Source: JAAZNF01 sp964561025
GTDB lineage: Bacteria > Myxococcota > B64-G9
NCBI GenBank assembly: GCA_964561025.1
Contig: CAZLNM010000003.1
Coordinates: 1-64,000 of the forward strand
DNA length: 64,000 nt
Reading direction: 5' to 3'
Under the pieces are notes generated by a model. The model saw only the letters and a list, made by a program, of their open reading frames with translations, was not told the origin of the DNA and did no database searches. The position numbers and the translations under genes were made by a program. Position 1 is the stretch's first letter. Each line of letters begins with the position of its first letter. This document shows positions 16,585-24,966 of this stretch, piece by piece.

Positions 16585-17289
16585 ATGCCCAATCGCCGTT
16601 CGCTGGCTGCGCGCTACGTCCGCCGGGAAGCCCTGCTGGAGGCCTTCTCCCGCCGCGGCCCGCGCGGGGTGCTGTTCGTGGAGACCGGCCGCCGCTTCGA
16701 GCTGGCCGAGCCGGTCTTGCTCACGGTGGAGTTCCCCGCCGAGCGGCGCTCGTTCCGGCTCCAGGGCAAGGTGATCTCCCGCCGGCGCGGCTCGCAGGAG
16801 CCGCCGTTGCCGCCCGGGGTGGAGGTGGAGTTCTACTCGGAGGAGAACCGCACCCTGCAACTGGTGCTCGATCACGCCGCCGGCAAGGCGGTGGACTTCG
16901 TGGACCGGCGCAGCCACCGCATGCCCTGCTCCTTCGTGGTGACCTACGGGCGCGACGACCAGTTCGTGCGCGAGTTCGCCGAGGACATCAGCGAGGGCGG
17001 CAGCTTCATCCGCACCGATCGCCTGTTCCCGGTCGGGACGGTGGTCGAGTGCAAGCTGAAACCTCCCGGCTACCTGCTGGGACTGAAGCTGTGGGCGCGG
17101 GTGGCCTGGGTCAAGGCGACCGGGCAGCCGCGCGGCATGGGGCTGGAGTTTCTGTTCGAGACGGAGCGCCAGCGCAAGAAGGTGCGCGACATCGTGCAGA
17201 AGCTTCAGCGGCAGCACGCCGAGCAGCTGGATCGCACGGTCCGGGGCTTCAAGGAGGTCAGCGGGTTCCGTTTGCCCGGCCGGAAATGA
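16585..17289 (+). CDS. tandem PilZ-domain protein
   Basis: 234 residues. An N-terminal PilZ-like (YcgR-N style) half (~1-105) lacks the ligand motif; the C-terminal PilZ domain (~108-205) has RRSHRMPC (RxxxR) and DISEGGSFI (DxSxxG), so it should bind c-di-GMP. Likely an effector in motility, surface attachment or secretion. The 3' end overlaps the convergent gene by 32 bases. Confidence 0.88.
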   Translation: MPNRRSLAARYVRREALLEAFSRRGPRGVLFVETGRRFELAEPVLLTVEFPAERRSFRLQGKVISRRRGSQEPPLPPGVEVEFYSEENRTLQLVLDHAAGKAVDFVDRRSHRMPCSFVVTYGRDDQFVREFAEDISEGGSFIRTDRLFPVGTVVECKLKPPGYLLGLKLWARVAWVKATGQPRGMGLEFLFETERQRKKVRDIVQKLQRQHAEQLDRTVRGFKEVSGFRLPGRK

Positions 17290-17989
17290 AACGGCCCAGG
17301 CTCTGGCTCGGGCCTTCCCCGAGAGAGAGGAAGCTCACCCCCATCCCGGTCGGGGAGAAGTCGCCGCTTCGTTCGGTCCGCCAGCTCACCACCGCCTCGA
17401 CCTGGAGCGGCTCGCCCGAGCCGGGCAGGTCGAAGCGCACCACAAGGCGGGTGCCCTCGCTCTCCGGCCGCTCGCACTGGATGAAGGCGCCTTCCTGGCT
17501 GATGTTGTACACCTCGCCGCGCCCGGAGGTCTTGTCCGACTTGAAGTCCACCGGGAACCCGCCGAACACCCGGGTGTAGCGCCTGAGCTCCCGGATCTTG
17601 GGGAACAGGATACGGTTGATGGCGAAGACCAGCTCCAGGAAGGGCGCCTCCAGGGACAGCACGTCGGCGCAGCCGAGCGCGAGCAGCTTGTCTTTCGCCT
17701 CGAGCGACAGGTGGAGCGCGCACAGCAGCAAGAGCGGCGGCTCGCGGCGGATCTTGCGCAGGCGGGTCAGGTGCTCCTGGACCTCGCGGTAGCCGGGGCC
17801 GAACAGGGCGCTGTCGCACAGCACCAGATCCCCCGGGGCCGGCGTGGAGAGCAGCCGTTCCAGGTCCTCGAGCCGGCGGCTCGCATACACCTGGTAGCCG
17901 AGGCGGCCGAGCAGATCGGACAGCTTCTTTTCTGCGCCGCGGTCGGGCGTAAAAAGCGCAAGTTTCTTCTTTTCGGCCTCCGGGCTCAT
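17258..17989 (-). CDS. receiver-like plus PilZ protein
   Basis: 243 residues. Residues ~8-125 resemble a response-regulator fold (LALFTPDRG, DLVLCDSALFG, LGCADVLSLEAP) with an Asp near the usual phosphorylation site, but the acidic pair near the N-terminus is missing, so phosphorylation is doubtful. The PilZ domain (~130-225) has RRYTRV and NISQEGAFI. It is second in a minus operon after the PATAN-TPR gene (25-base gap with AGAGGG). Confidence 0.82.
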   Translation of the reverse strand: MSPEAEKKKLALFTPDRGAEKKLSDLLGRLGYQVYASRRLEDLERLLSTPAPGDLVLCDSALFGPGYREVQEHLTRLRKIRREPPLLLLCALHLSLEAKDKLLALGCADVLSLEAPFLELVFAINRILFPKIRELRRYTRVFGGFPVDFKSDKTSGRGEVYNISQEGAFIQCERPESEGTRLVVRFDLPGSGEPLQVEAVVSWRTERSGDFSPTGMGVSFLSLGEGPSQSLGRFISGRANGTR

Positions 17990-18014
17990 CGTGCCCTCTT
18001 TTACCTCGGCGGGG

Positions 18015-19571
18015 TTAGCTCTTTTCCTTCTCCAGGTAACGGATCTCGGACTGGGCCGGCTTGCAGGTGGGATCGCACTCCAGCGCCTTGCGGAAGTGCG
18101 CCAGCGCGCGATCGAAGGCGCGGTTGCGCTTGAAGAAGTAGCCCAGCTGGAGGTGCGCCGGAGAGAAACGCGGATCGATGGACAGCGCCTTCAGCACGGG
18201 CTCGATCACCGACTCCGGCAAGGGCTGATCGGCGGGGATCGCGGCCGACTCCCGGTGGTACAGGCCGAGCCCCAGGCGATAGTGGTACCCCGGCTCTTCC
18301 GGGTAGAGGGCGATGGCCTGCTGGAAGGCGTCGATGGCCGCGTCGAAGCGCTTCGCCGCGAGGAACAGCTCGCCCTTCTGCGCCTCCACGTCCGCGCGCA
18401 CCCGCACCGGGACCGCCGCGTCGGAGCGCGCGGTGCGCGAGGCCAGGCTGGCGAGGTACGCCTCGCGGCTCTGGGCGTTGTCGAGTTCGCGGTAGGCCAG
18501 CGTGGCCCGGTCCAGCAACTGGTGGGCCATCTCCCGCTCCTTGATGGTCTGGTAGTACCGGTCGATGTCCTGCAGGTGGTAGGTGCGCAGCAGGCGGAAG
18601 TAGGCCGCGCGCAGGCCCTGGCCCTTCTCCTGGCGCGAGACCCCCAGCAACGCGAAGTGGTCCTCGCGGCCCATGACCAGGCACTTCTCGGCCAGGAGCG
18701 GGTTGACCTTGAGGGAGCGCTCCATGTCGACCAGGGTGGGGGCCGAGAAGTCCTCCGCTGCCGGTTCGACGGCCGGGGGCTCGGAGTCGGGGCCGGCGGC
18801 GGCCTGCTCCGCGGACGGGATCGTCACGGGCGCGTCGTCCTCCAGGCCGGGGAGCTCGAGGTCGCGGACGCTGGGACGGGCGATCCCGCTGGCCTCGACG
18901 AGCCGGAGCGCGTGCAGCGCGTACAGGGTCGTGACCAGCGCCTTGATGTCCGGCTGGAGTTTCATCAGGCGGCTCAAGGCGGTCCCGCTCTTGACGGCGC
19001 GGTACACGCGCTCGTCCTTGGGGCCGAGCGGCGGGAGCGTGCGGTCCTGCGGCGCCACGAACACCGTGTCCTCGTCCACCGGAAACTCCGACAGCAAGCG
19101 GTCCAGCGAGTACGCGATGCGGATGCCGGAGAAGATCACCTCGGCGATGTTCAGGTGGACGATGAGGTGCTCCGGCGGGACGGGTTTCGCCTCCAGAGAA
19201 AAACCGAAGTCCTTCATCTTGAAACAGTTGTTGAGCCGTTTCCGCGCCTGGAATTCGAGCGCGGCGAACACGTCCTGCGGCCCCATCACGCCCATTGCGA
19301 TCAGGATCTCACCGGCCGGGCGGCGGGTCTGGATGATGCGCTGCAGCATCTCCTGGTACTGCTCCGGAGTGAGCTTCTTCTCGTCCAGCAGCACCCGGCC
19401 CAAGGTTTCTTCCTGGAGGCGGGACTGCACCTGGACGGGCTGGCCGTCGTGCAGAAAGACCACCCGTTCGATCTGTCCCTCCTGGAGCTTCAGCATCCCG
19501 GTAAATCGGGCCCGGTGGAGCGCCTCGAAAAGGTAAGGAAGATACAGCTTGATCTCGTGCTGATCGGGCAT
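18015..19571 (-). CDS. PATAN (DUF4388)-TPR protein with degenerate J-like domain
   Basis: 518 residues. An N-terminal PATAN domain (~1-65, LFEALHRARFTGMLKLQEGQ, LHDGQPVQ) is followed by a second helical region (~70-220), a J-like helix set (~300-375, HFALLGVSRQEKGQGL) whose HPD is replaced by HLQD, and TPRs (~395-505, YHYRLGLGLY, ALAHFRKALECDP). PATAN proteins act in gliding, phototaxis and protein-protein signalling. Together with the PilZ proteins beside it, it suggests a motility or polarity module. The ATG is leaderless (see promoter 19578-19607). Confidence 0.82.
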   Translation of the reverse strand: MPDQHEIKLYLPYLFEALHRARFTGMLKLQEGQIERVVFLHDGQPVQVQSRLQEETLGRVLLDEKKLTPEQYQEMLQRIIQTRRPAGEILIAMGVMGPQDVFAALEFQARKRLNNCFKMKDFGFSLEAKPVPPEHLIVHLNIAEVIFSGIRIAYSLDRLLSEFPVDEDTVFVAPQDRTLPPLGPKDERVYRAVKSGTALSRLMKLQPDIKALVTTLYALHALRLVEASGIARPSVRDLELPGLEDDAPVTIPSAEQAAAGPDSEPPAVEPAAEDFSAPTLVDMERSLKVNPLLAEKCLVMGREDHFALLGVSRQEKGQGLRAAYFRLLRTYHLQDIDRYYQTIKEREMAHQLLDRATLAYRELDNAQSREAYLASLASRTARSDAAVPVRVRADVEAQKGELFLAAKRFDAAIDAFQQAIALYPEEPGYHYRLGLGLYHRESAAIPADQPLPESVIEPVLKALSIDPRFSPAHLQLGYFFKRNRAFDRALAHFRKALECDPTCKPAQSEIRYLEKEKS

Positions 19572-19577
19572 GGGGAA

Positions 19578-19607
19578 AACGTAGCAGATGCGATCTTTTC
19601 AGGTCAA
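19578..19607 (-). promoter_or_regulatory. promoter giving a leaderless PATAN-TPR mRNA
   Basis: Minus strand TTGACC (19602-19607), 18-base spacer, TACGTT (19578-19583), then six bases to the ATG at 19571. Confidence 0.6.
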
Positions 19608-19722
19608 GTACGCCAACGCGAGACGGGCGTTTGTCATCGGTGGGGCGTCGTGGCATCTTTCCCTTGTGGGCTCGATGGGCGGCGCCCTTGGACTTGCCGG
19701 CGCTCGCCAAGGAGGATGTTTC

Positions 19723-20145
19723 ATGGCCCAGCCGCCATTTCGCAGCCTTCAGGACCCCGAGACGTTGCGAATGTTGATGGCCAACCTCCCGGTGGGGGTT
19801 TACATCTCCTCCCTGAATGGTGAGGTGCTGGACGCCAACGCGGCCTGCCTGGAGATCCTCGGCGTGGCATCGCTCGAGGAGCTCCGTTCTCTCAAGGCTC
19901 AAGATCTCTACGCGGATCCGTCCGAGCGCGAGCGGGAGATCCAGCAGCTCCTCAGCTTCGGTACGGTCCGAAACTTCGAGCTGCGCCTGCGCCGGAGGGC
20001 GGATGGCCGGATCCGGGTGGTGCTCGACACCTGCTACCAGGTGAAGGACTTCGGGGCCAACCAGACCTTCTACCACGGCGTGCTGGTGGACATCACGGAG
20101 TATCGCGCCCTCAAGGACGGTGCAGCGAGCCCGCCGGGCAGGTGA
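19723..20145 (+). CDS. single PAS-domain protein
   Basis: 140 residues, essentially one PAS domain (~15-125): MANLPVGVYISSLNGEVLDA, ACLEILGVASLEEL, and the closing GVLVDITEYRALKD. No kinase or cyclase is attached, so it is a stand-alone sensor or a subunit. AAGGAGG seven bases before the ATG at 19723 fixes the start. Ligand unknown. Confidence 0.8.
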   Translation: MAQPPFRSLQDPETLRMLMANLPVGVYISSLNGEVLDANAACLEILGVASLEELRSLKAQDLYADPSEREREIQQLLSFGTVRNFELRLRRRADGRIRVVLDTCYQVKDFGANQTFYHGVLVDITEYRALKDGAASPPGR

Positions 20146-20191
20146 GACGATCCGGGCGCGCTCTGTCCGCCGATGCCGCTCGTGCGAGGTC

Positions 20192-22468
20192 CTAGCGTAG
20201 GCTCAAGACGTCCGCGCGGCCGTCGCCGTTGACATCGGCGAACCCGAGCGCGTCCAGCACATCGGGGCTCTCCTGCAACGTCTGCCAGGCCGATCTCCCC
20301 GCCCAGGACACCCGCCACACTCCGCCGCTCGCCGAGAACACGTCCGCGCGCTCGTCGCCGTCAAGGTCCGCGACCGAAATGGCCGTGATGGCGGAGGTGT
20401 TGATCGGCTCCCAGTCCGTGCTCCCGCCCCAGGACACCTTCCACTGCACCCCGTCCGCGAGCATCACGTCCGCGCGCCCGTCCCCGTCGAAGTCCCCGAA
20501 ATGCAGCGCCTCCAGCGGCTCGGTCCGGGTGTTCAGCGTCTGCCACGCCGAGCGGGCCGCCCAGGACACCTGCCAGGCGCCGCCGCCCGCCCGAAACACG
20601 TCGGCGCGCCCGTCGCCGTCGAAGTCGGCAAGGTGCAGCGAGGCCCGCCGCACCCCGGAGGTGTTCAGCCGCTCCGGGTCCGCCGTGCCCGAGCGGAAGA
20701 CCCACCAGGCCGTTCCGTCGGCATGGAACACGTCGGCCGTACCATCCCCGTCGAGGTCGGCGATGGCCAGGTCCGCCTGGGGGATGCTCGAATTTCGCAG
20801 CGTGCGCGGCTCTTCCCGGAGGGATGGGAACATCTGCCAGGCGCTCCCGGTGGCGCAAAAGCCGTCGGCCGTCCCGTCGCCGTCGAGGTCGCCGAAGGCG
20901 AGATCCGCGATCGGCAGGCTGGCGAAGCGGCGGAAGCTCCAGTAGCTCTGGCCGCCGAACGACGCGAAGTACGCCGTGCGGTGAGGCAGGCCGAAGCTGT
21001 TGCCGCTCATGGTGATGCGCTCCAGCGTGGCCGGGTCGCGCCGCTTCAGGTTGGGCTCGCAGGCCGTGCGGCACAGCGTGGCGTCGTTCATGCGCTGGTA
21101 GCCCGGGAAGTCGGGCCAGGGCGTCAGCACGCAGCCGCCGGTGGAGAGACAGGCCGGGGCGGCCGGGTAGAAGCGCTGCCACACCGCCGAGGGGAAGTCC
21201 GCGTGCGTTCCCGAGTGCACGAACTGGTTGTCGTCGATGCGGCCCTGGTCGATGGGCACCCCGCGGATCCCGATCCCGTCCACCCCGGCGGCCAAGAACA
21301 GGTTGTGGTGGATGGAGAAGGCGGTGCCGGCCGTGTCGGGCCAGAAGCCCTTGTCGAAACCGCCGTGCATGTCGAAGCTGGTGCTGGTGGCGCCGGGCAG
21401 AATCAGGTTGTGGCAGGCCTCGTAGCTGGTGGTCGGGTAGCCGGTGGCGGCGATGCCGTGCCGGTTGTGGTCGAAGACGTTGGCGCCGATCACCGGGAAG
21501 GCGTAGTTGACCACCACTCCGTACCCGTACCCGGCCCGGCGGTTGTGGTGAAAGAAGTTGTGGTGGACCATGGCGCGATCGGTCCGGTAGATGGACACGG
21601 CCGCGTTGGGCCAGCCCCACAGCTCGCAGTTGTCCACCTCCACCTCCCGCGGCTCGGTGGGCGCCGGGAAGCTGGTGCGCACGGCCACGGCCATGGGCGA
21701 CTGGCCGGTGGTGCCGACCTCGGTGTCCGGCCCGCGCAGCCGCAACCCGGTGATGCGTACCCGGGGCCCGGTGACGACGAACACGGAGACGGCCGCGTAG
21801 GTGAGCTGATCGTGCTGGTTCGAGAACAACAGCGCCCCCAGCGAGCCCTGCCGGCCGCGGCCCGAGGCCAGGGTGACGCCTTCGGGGATGGCGATCTCCC
21901 GGTCCCGCTCCGGCCCCAGGTCGATGACCGCGTCGTCGGCCACGTACACGATGTCGCCGAAGCGAGCCGCGGCCAGCGCCGCCAGGAGTTCTTCGCGGGT
22001 GGACACCACCTTGGCGCAGGGATCCTGCGGGTCGATCCAGCTCGCGTAGCCCTCGCCGCCGCCCAGCGGCCGCCCGGCCACACCCTGGGAGCAGTCGTAC
22101 CCCAGGATGCGGGGCGAACACGTGGGGGCGTTGTCGCCGTTCTCGTCTCCGCCGTCGCTCCCGGTATCCCCGCCGCCATCGCCGCCGTCATCGTATCCGG
22201 CGTCTTGGGCCCCATCGCGCCCCACCTCATCGCCGCCGTCATCCTGGCCGTCGAGGCCTGCGTCCGGGGCGCCGTCCGGTGCTGCATCCGGACCCGCATC
22301 CGCGCCGCCGTCCTCGAACCCGTCCGGGGCGGAATCCGTTCCGTCGCTTGCGTCGTCGGTGTCGGGGCCGCCGTCGCCCGGAGCGCCACCGCCGCCGCAC
22401 CCGGGCCAAAGGCTGCCAAGGAGAAGGAGGAGCGCGAGAGGTCGAGCGAGGTGCATCGGGTCAGCCAT
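20192..22468 (-). CDS. lipoprotein with parallel beta-helix and FG-GAP repeats
   Basis: 758 residues. Signal with lipobox LWPGC (Cys ~24); a low-complexity Asp/Gly linker (~27-110); a right-handed beta-helix domain (~115-500) of the pectate-lyase type, with AMVHHNFFHHNRRAGYG and FSIHHNLFLAAGVDGIG; then about six FG-GAP/VCBS blades (LADLDGDGTADVF, ADFDGDGRADVF) to the end, each with Ca-binding Asp. It may bind or cut a polyanionic glycan, but catalytic residues of pectate lyase are not assigned. Last of three minus genes for surface proteins. Confidence 0.85.
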   Translation of the reverse strand: MADPMHLARPLALLLLLGSLWPGCGGGGAPGDGGPDTDDASDGTDSAPDGFEDGGADAGPDAAPDGAPDAGLDGQDDGGDEVGRDGAQDAGYDDGGDGGGDTGSDGGDENGDNAPTCSPRILGYDCSQGVAGRPLGGGEGYASWIDPQDPCAKVVSTREELLAALAAARFGDIVYVADDAVIDLGPERDREIAIPEGVTLASGRGRQGSLGALLFSNQHDQLTYAAVSVFVVTGPRVRITGLRLRGPDTEVGTTGQSPMAVAVRTSFPAPTEPREVEVDNCELWGWPNAAVSIYRTDRAMVHHNFFHHNRRAGYGYGVVVNYAFPVIGANVFDHNRHGIAATGYPTTSYEACHNLILPGATSTSFDMHGGFDKGFWPDTAGTAFSIHHNLFLAAGVDGIGIRGVPIDQGRIDDNQFVHSGTHADFPSAVWQRFYPAAPACLSTGGCVLTPWPDFPGYQRMNDATLCRTACEPNLKRRDPATLERITMSGNSFGLPHRTAYFASFGGQSYWSFRRFASLPIADLAFGDLDGDGTADGFCATGSAWQMFPSLREEPRTLRNSSIPQADLAIADLDGDGTADVFHADGTAWWVFRSGTADPERLNTSGVRRASLHLADFDGDGRADVFRAGGGAWQVSWAARSAWQTLNTRTEPLEALHFGDFDGDGRADVMLADGVQWKVSWGGSTDWEPINTSAITAISVADLDGDERADVFSASGGVWRVSWAGRSAWQTLQESPDVLDALGFADVNGDGRADVLSLR

Positions 22469-22480
22469 TCAGGGCGCGAT

Positions 22481-22873
22481 CTAGGACGAGGGCGGGATGC
22501 ACAGCTTCTGCTCGGTGTTCTCCACGGTCTTTATGGAGCTCGAGCAGTTGGCCTCGTTATCGACCGAGCGGTTCTGGTTGCAGTCGGGTTTGTCGGTGCA
22601 GACCAGGAAGCAGTAGAACGTGCCGTCGAGGTTGGCGCAGGCGGACTTCTCCGGGCAGTCGCTGCTGTGGGCGCAGCCGGTCTTGCCGCAGTACCCGCCT
22701 TTGAAGGCGGCCAGACACTCGAGCGCAGGAACCTCGCCGTCCTTGGGCTCCACCCCGCAGTCCTGGAGCCGGGTGCACTGGGCGCCGACCTTGAGATCGT
22801 TGGCGTCCTTGCCGCCGCAGCCGATCATCGATGCGAAAAGGAAAGGAGAAAGAAAAGCGAAAATCGTCCGCAT
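22481..22873 (-). CDS. cysteine-rich lipoprotein, unknown function
   Basis: 130 residues. Lipobox SMIGC (Cys ~19) after a signal peptide. The mature part has about a dozen Cys in two clusters (CTRLQDCG, CAHSSDCPEKSACA, CFLVCTDKPDC), typical of disulfide-bonded deltaproteobacterial surface proteins. No family recognised. Twelve bases separate it from the beta-helix gene downstream. Confidence 0.75.
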   Translation of the reverse strand: MRTIFAFLSPFLFASMIGCGGKDANDLKVGAQCTRLQDCGVEPKDGEVPALECLAAFKGGYCGKTGCAHSSDCPEKSACANLDGTFYCFLVCTDKPDCNQNRSVDNEANCSSSIKTVENTEQKLCIPPSS

Positions 22874-22978
22874 GTCGCACCTCCAAATTTTTGCCGAGCC
22901 AGGGTGAGCTATACCACGAGCGAGGTGGTTCGTCGAGTCGCCACCCGGGAGCGCCCGAGCGCGCCGTCGCAGGATAAG

Positions 22979-24550
22979 TCACGCGCGTTGCGTCTTTGCG
23001 CGCTTTGTCCCGGCGGAAAACCTCCGGAACCCGAGCAGGAATCCGACGGCGAGCGGCACCCAACTCTCGTCTCGGCCTCCTGCCGTGGCGCAGCCGCCGG
23101 CGATGATGGGTTCGCCTTCGGGGCCGTTTTCGGAGTCGGCGCCCGGGCGGTCCCCGGGGCCCGCCGCGTCGGAGGCATCCGCCGTGGCGCCGCCGTCCGG
23201 CGCGAGGTCCGTCGCTTGTCCGGCGTCCGGCGCGAGACATGCCGCGGCCGAAGCGCACTCCGGATCGGCGCAGTCCACCTCCCCGTCCCCGTCGTCATCG
23301 ACGGCGTTGTCGCACAGCTCCGGGGCGCTCGGGCGCGCGCAGCGCCCGTCCTGACACGTCTCGCCCGCTTGACACGACGTCTCGTTGTACTGACCCATGA
23401 CGCAGGTGGCGAGCCGCCGGTCGTCCAGGCACCAGGTGGCGTTGCCGCCATGAGTGCAGAAGGGGTGGACGCAATAGGCGGTGCCGGCGCTCTCCTCGCA
23501 CGTCGCGCCGTAGTATCCGCAATCGCCCTCGCTGGGCCGGCCCGCCTCGCAGGTGACGAGGACGGTGCTGGAGCGGCAGGCGGAGGCGTTGCCGCCGTTC
23601 TTGCAGTACGGATGGACACAGTAGGCGGTTCCCAGGCCCTCCTCGCAGGTGCAGCCGAAGTACCCGCAGTCGCCCTCGGAGAAGGTTCCGCCCTGGCAGG
23701 TCGCGATCCAGGTGCGGTCCTTGCAATACCGCCCGTTCGGTCGCGCCGCGCAGCGCGCGTCCATGGCCCCGGCGACGACGGCCAGGTGGTTCACCACCAC
23801 CCGTTCGCCGTCCTGGTTGCTGGGAAGGGAGTTCACGCGGTTGCCGCCGAGGACCAGGGCGGTCGAGCCCCCGCCGTCGAGCATCAGCGCGTCGTGCGCG
23901 CCCAGCTCCACCATCAGATCGGCGACTTCGTTGAAGGTCATGCCCGCGCTTCCGGCTCGCCGCCCCTCGACGGCCAGGAGGATGAGGAGCGTCTGCTCGG
24001 TGTTGTATCCCACCGCGGAGCGGGGGTGGCGATCGGCGCTGTAGAAGGCGTCCGGGTAATGCTGGGGCGCGCCGCCGACGACCAGCACCGCGCCGTTGCC
24101 GCCCACCACGTTGTGCCAGCTCCAGTGCAGCGGCCGCTCGCTGTTGCTCGCGTCGATCTCGCACCTCCGCTCGACGGAGCAGGCCAAAAACGACCAGTTG
24201 ACGGCGTCGTGGGTGCCCTCCCAGAACCACCCGTCGCCCACCGCCAGGCCGACGGGCAGGGCGCCGTTGTCGAGGTTCAACCAGTCGCCGTTGATGGCCG
24301 CGACGGCCCCGACGCTTCGGGCGAAGCCGGTGGTGGTCTGGAACTTCTCGTCCGCGCGCGTCACCCGCAAGAAGAACTCCGGCCGGGTCATGTCCACGAA
24401 CGCGGCATGGATCTTCTGGGTGGGAAGGGTGCGGCGAAGGTAGGCCACGCCCGGGACCGGGGTGGACCAGACGTCATCCCCTCGAGCTGGCGCCGGGAAC
24501 GCGCACAACAAAAGAAAGAAGATTCGAGCGCTCTTCGGGCCGGGATTCAT
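22979..24550 (-). CDS. phosphodiester glycosidase-like protein with MYXO-CTERM-like tail
   Basis: 523 residues. Signal peptide (ends APARG, ~25); a phosphodiester glycosidase (NAGPA/DUF2233) domain (~30-265) with AAINGDWLN, PRSAVGYN and ALMLDGGGSTAL; then three Cys-rich repeats (DCGYFGCTCEEGLGTAYCVH, repeated ~300-390), a MopE-like segment (CDNAVDDDGDGEVDC) and an Asp/Pro linker. The C-terminus reads GGCATAGG, a hydrophobic stretch, then FRRF and a basic end, close to a MYXO-CTERM sorting signal. Family enzymes release N-acetylglucosamine 1-phosphodiesters; substrate here unknown. Confidence 0.82.
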   Translation of the reverse strand: MNPGPKSARIFFLLLCAFPAPARGDDVWSTPVPGVAYLRRTLPTQKIHAAFVDMTRPEFFLRVTRADEKFQTTTGFARSVGAVAAINGDWLNLDNGALPVGLAVGDGWFWEGTHDAVNWSFLACSVERRCEIDASNSERPLHWSWHNVVGGNGAVLVVGGAPQHYPDAFYSADRHPRSAVGYNTEQTLLILLAVEGRRAGSAGMTFNEVADLMVELGAHDALMLDGGGSTALVLGGNRVNSLPSNQDGERVVVNHLAVVAGAMDARCAARPNGRYCKDRTWIATCQGGTFSEGDCGYFGCTCEEGLGTAYCVHPYCKNGGNASACRSSTVLVTCEAGRPSEGDCGYYGATCEESAGTAYCVHPFCTHGGNATWCLDDRRLATCVMGQYNETSCQAGETCQDGRCARPSAPELCDNAVDDDGDGEVDCADPECASAAACLAPDAGQATDLAPDGGATADASDAAGPGDRPGADSENGPEGEPIIAGGCATAGGRDESWVPLAVGFLLGFRRFSAGTKRAKTQRA

Positions 24551-24599
24551 TCCGGTTGTCCGAAAGCAAGAGCCGTGCCGAACCGCAAAACGCTGATTG

Positions 24600-24827
24600 G
24601 GTATAACAGTATGAAATAAATAGATAATATTATTTTGCCGCGTCCTTGGTGTTTTTACGCTGCGCCAACCCGTCACAGGCCTTTCCACACAACTATCTGT
24701 TTTTGTTTGTAATATTCACGGTGGGCTGTTTTTGCGATGGCTGGCCTGATCGCTTACCACCTGAAAATACAGCAGAATATTTGGGGACAGGCCCCGGGGT
24801 TTCCGGGGTTTCCCGGGGTTCCAAGGT
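24600..24827. repeat. AT-rich island with GGGGACAGGCCCC and tandem GGAAACC units
   Basis: The 416-base gap between the glycosidase and the histidine kinase holds an AT-rich stretch (24600-24780, with TTATTTTGCC and TGTTTTTGTTTG) and then GGGGACAGGCCCC (24783-24795) joined to three units that read GGAAACCCC on the minus strand (to about 24822). TGTTTTTGTTT and TATTTTGC recur in the island at 57.4 kb. Probably a non-coding repetitive element. Confidence 0.45.
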
Positions 24828-24873
24828 TGCCGGCCATGATGATGACAGGGTGCCAGCATGGGGCTGATGAGCA

Positions 24874-24902
24874 TTGACTTGGCGGGTGGCCGCCGGTACG
24901 TT
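24874..24902 (+). promoter_or_regulatory. probable promoter of the hybrid histidine kinase
   Basis: TTGACT (24874-24879), 17-base spacer, TACGTT (24897-24902), giving a leader of about 58 bases to the ATG at 24967. Confidence 0.5.
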
Positions 24903-24966
24903 GCCTGCGCGTTGCGTAAATACGCTTCGAGAACGGTTCGCTCACATCGGGCACGGCGGAAATTCG

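Noticed and set aside
17991..19823. 610-codon plus frame opposite the PATAN-TPR gene
   Set aside because: The minus frame has PATAN and TPR motifs and a promoter at its start; the plus frame has neither.
20501..24619. 1372-codon open frame on the plus strand across three minus genes
   Set aside because: It spans the gaps between three genes that each have a signal peptide and clear domains on the minus strand; its translation is low-complexity Arg/Gly/Val with no motif.
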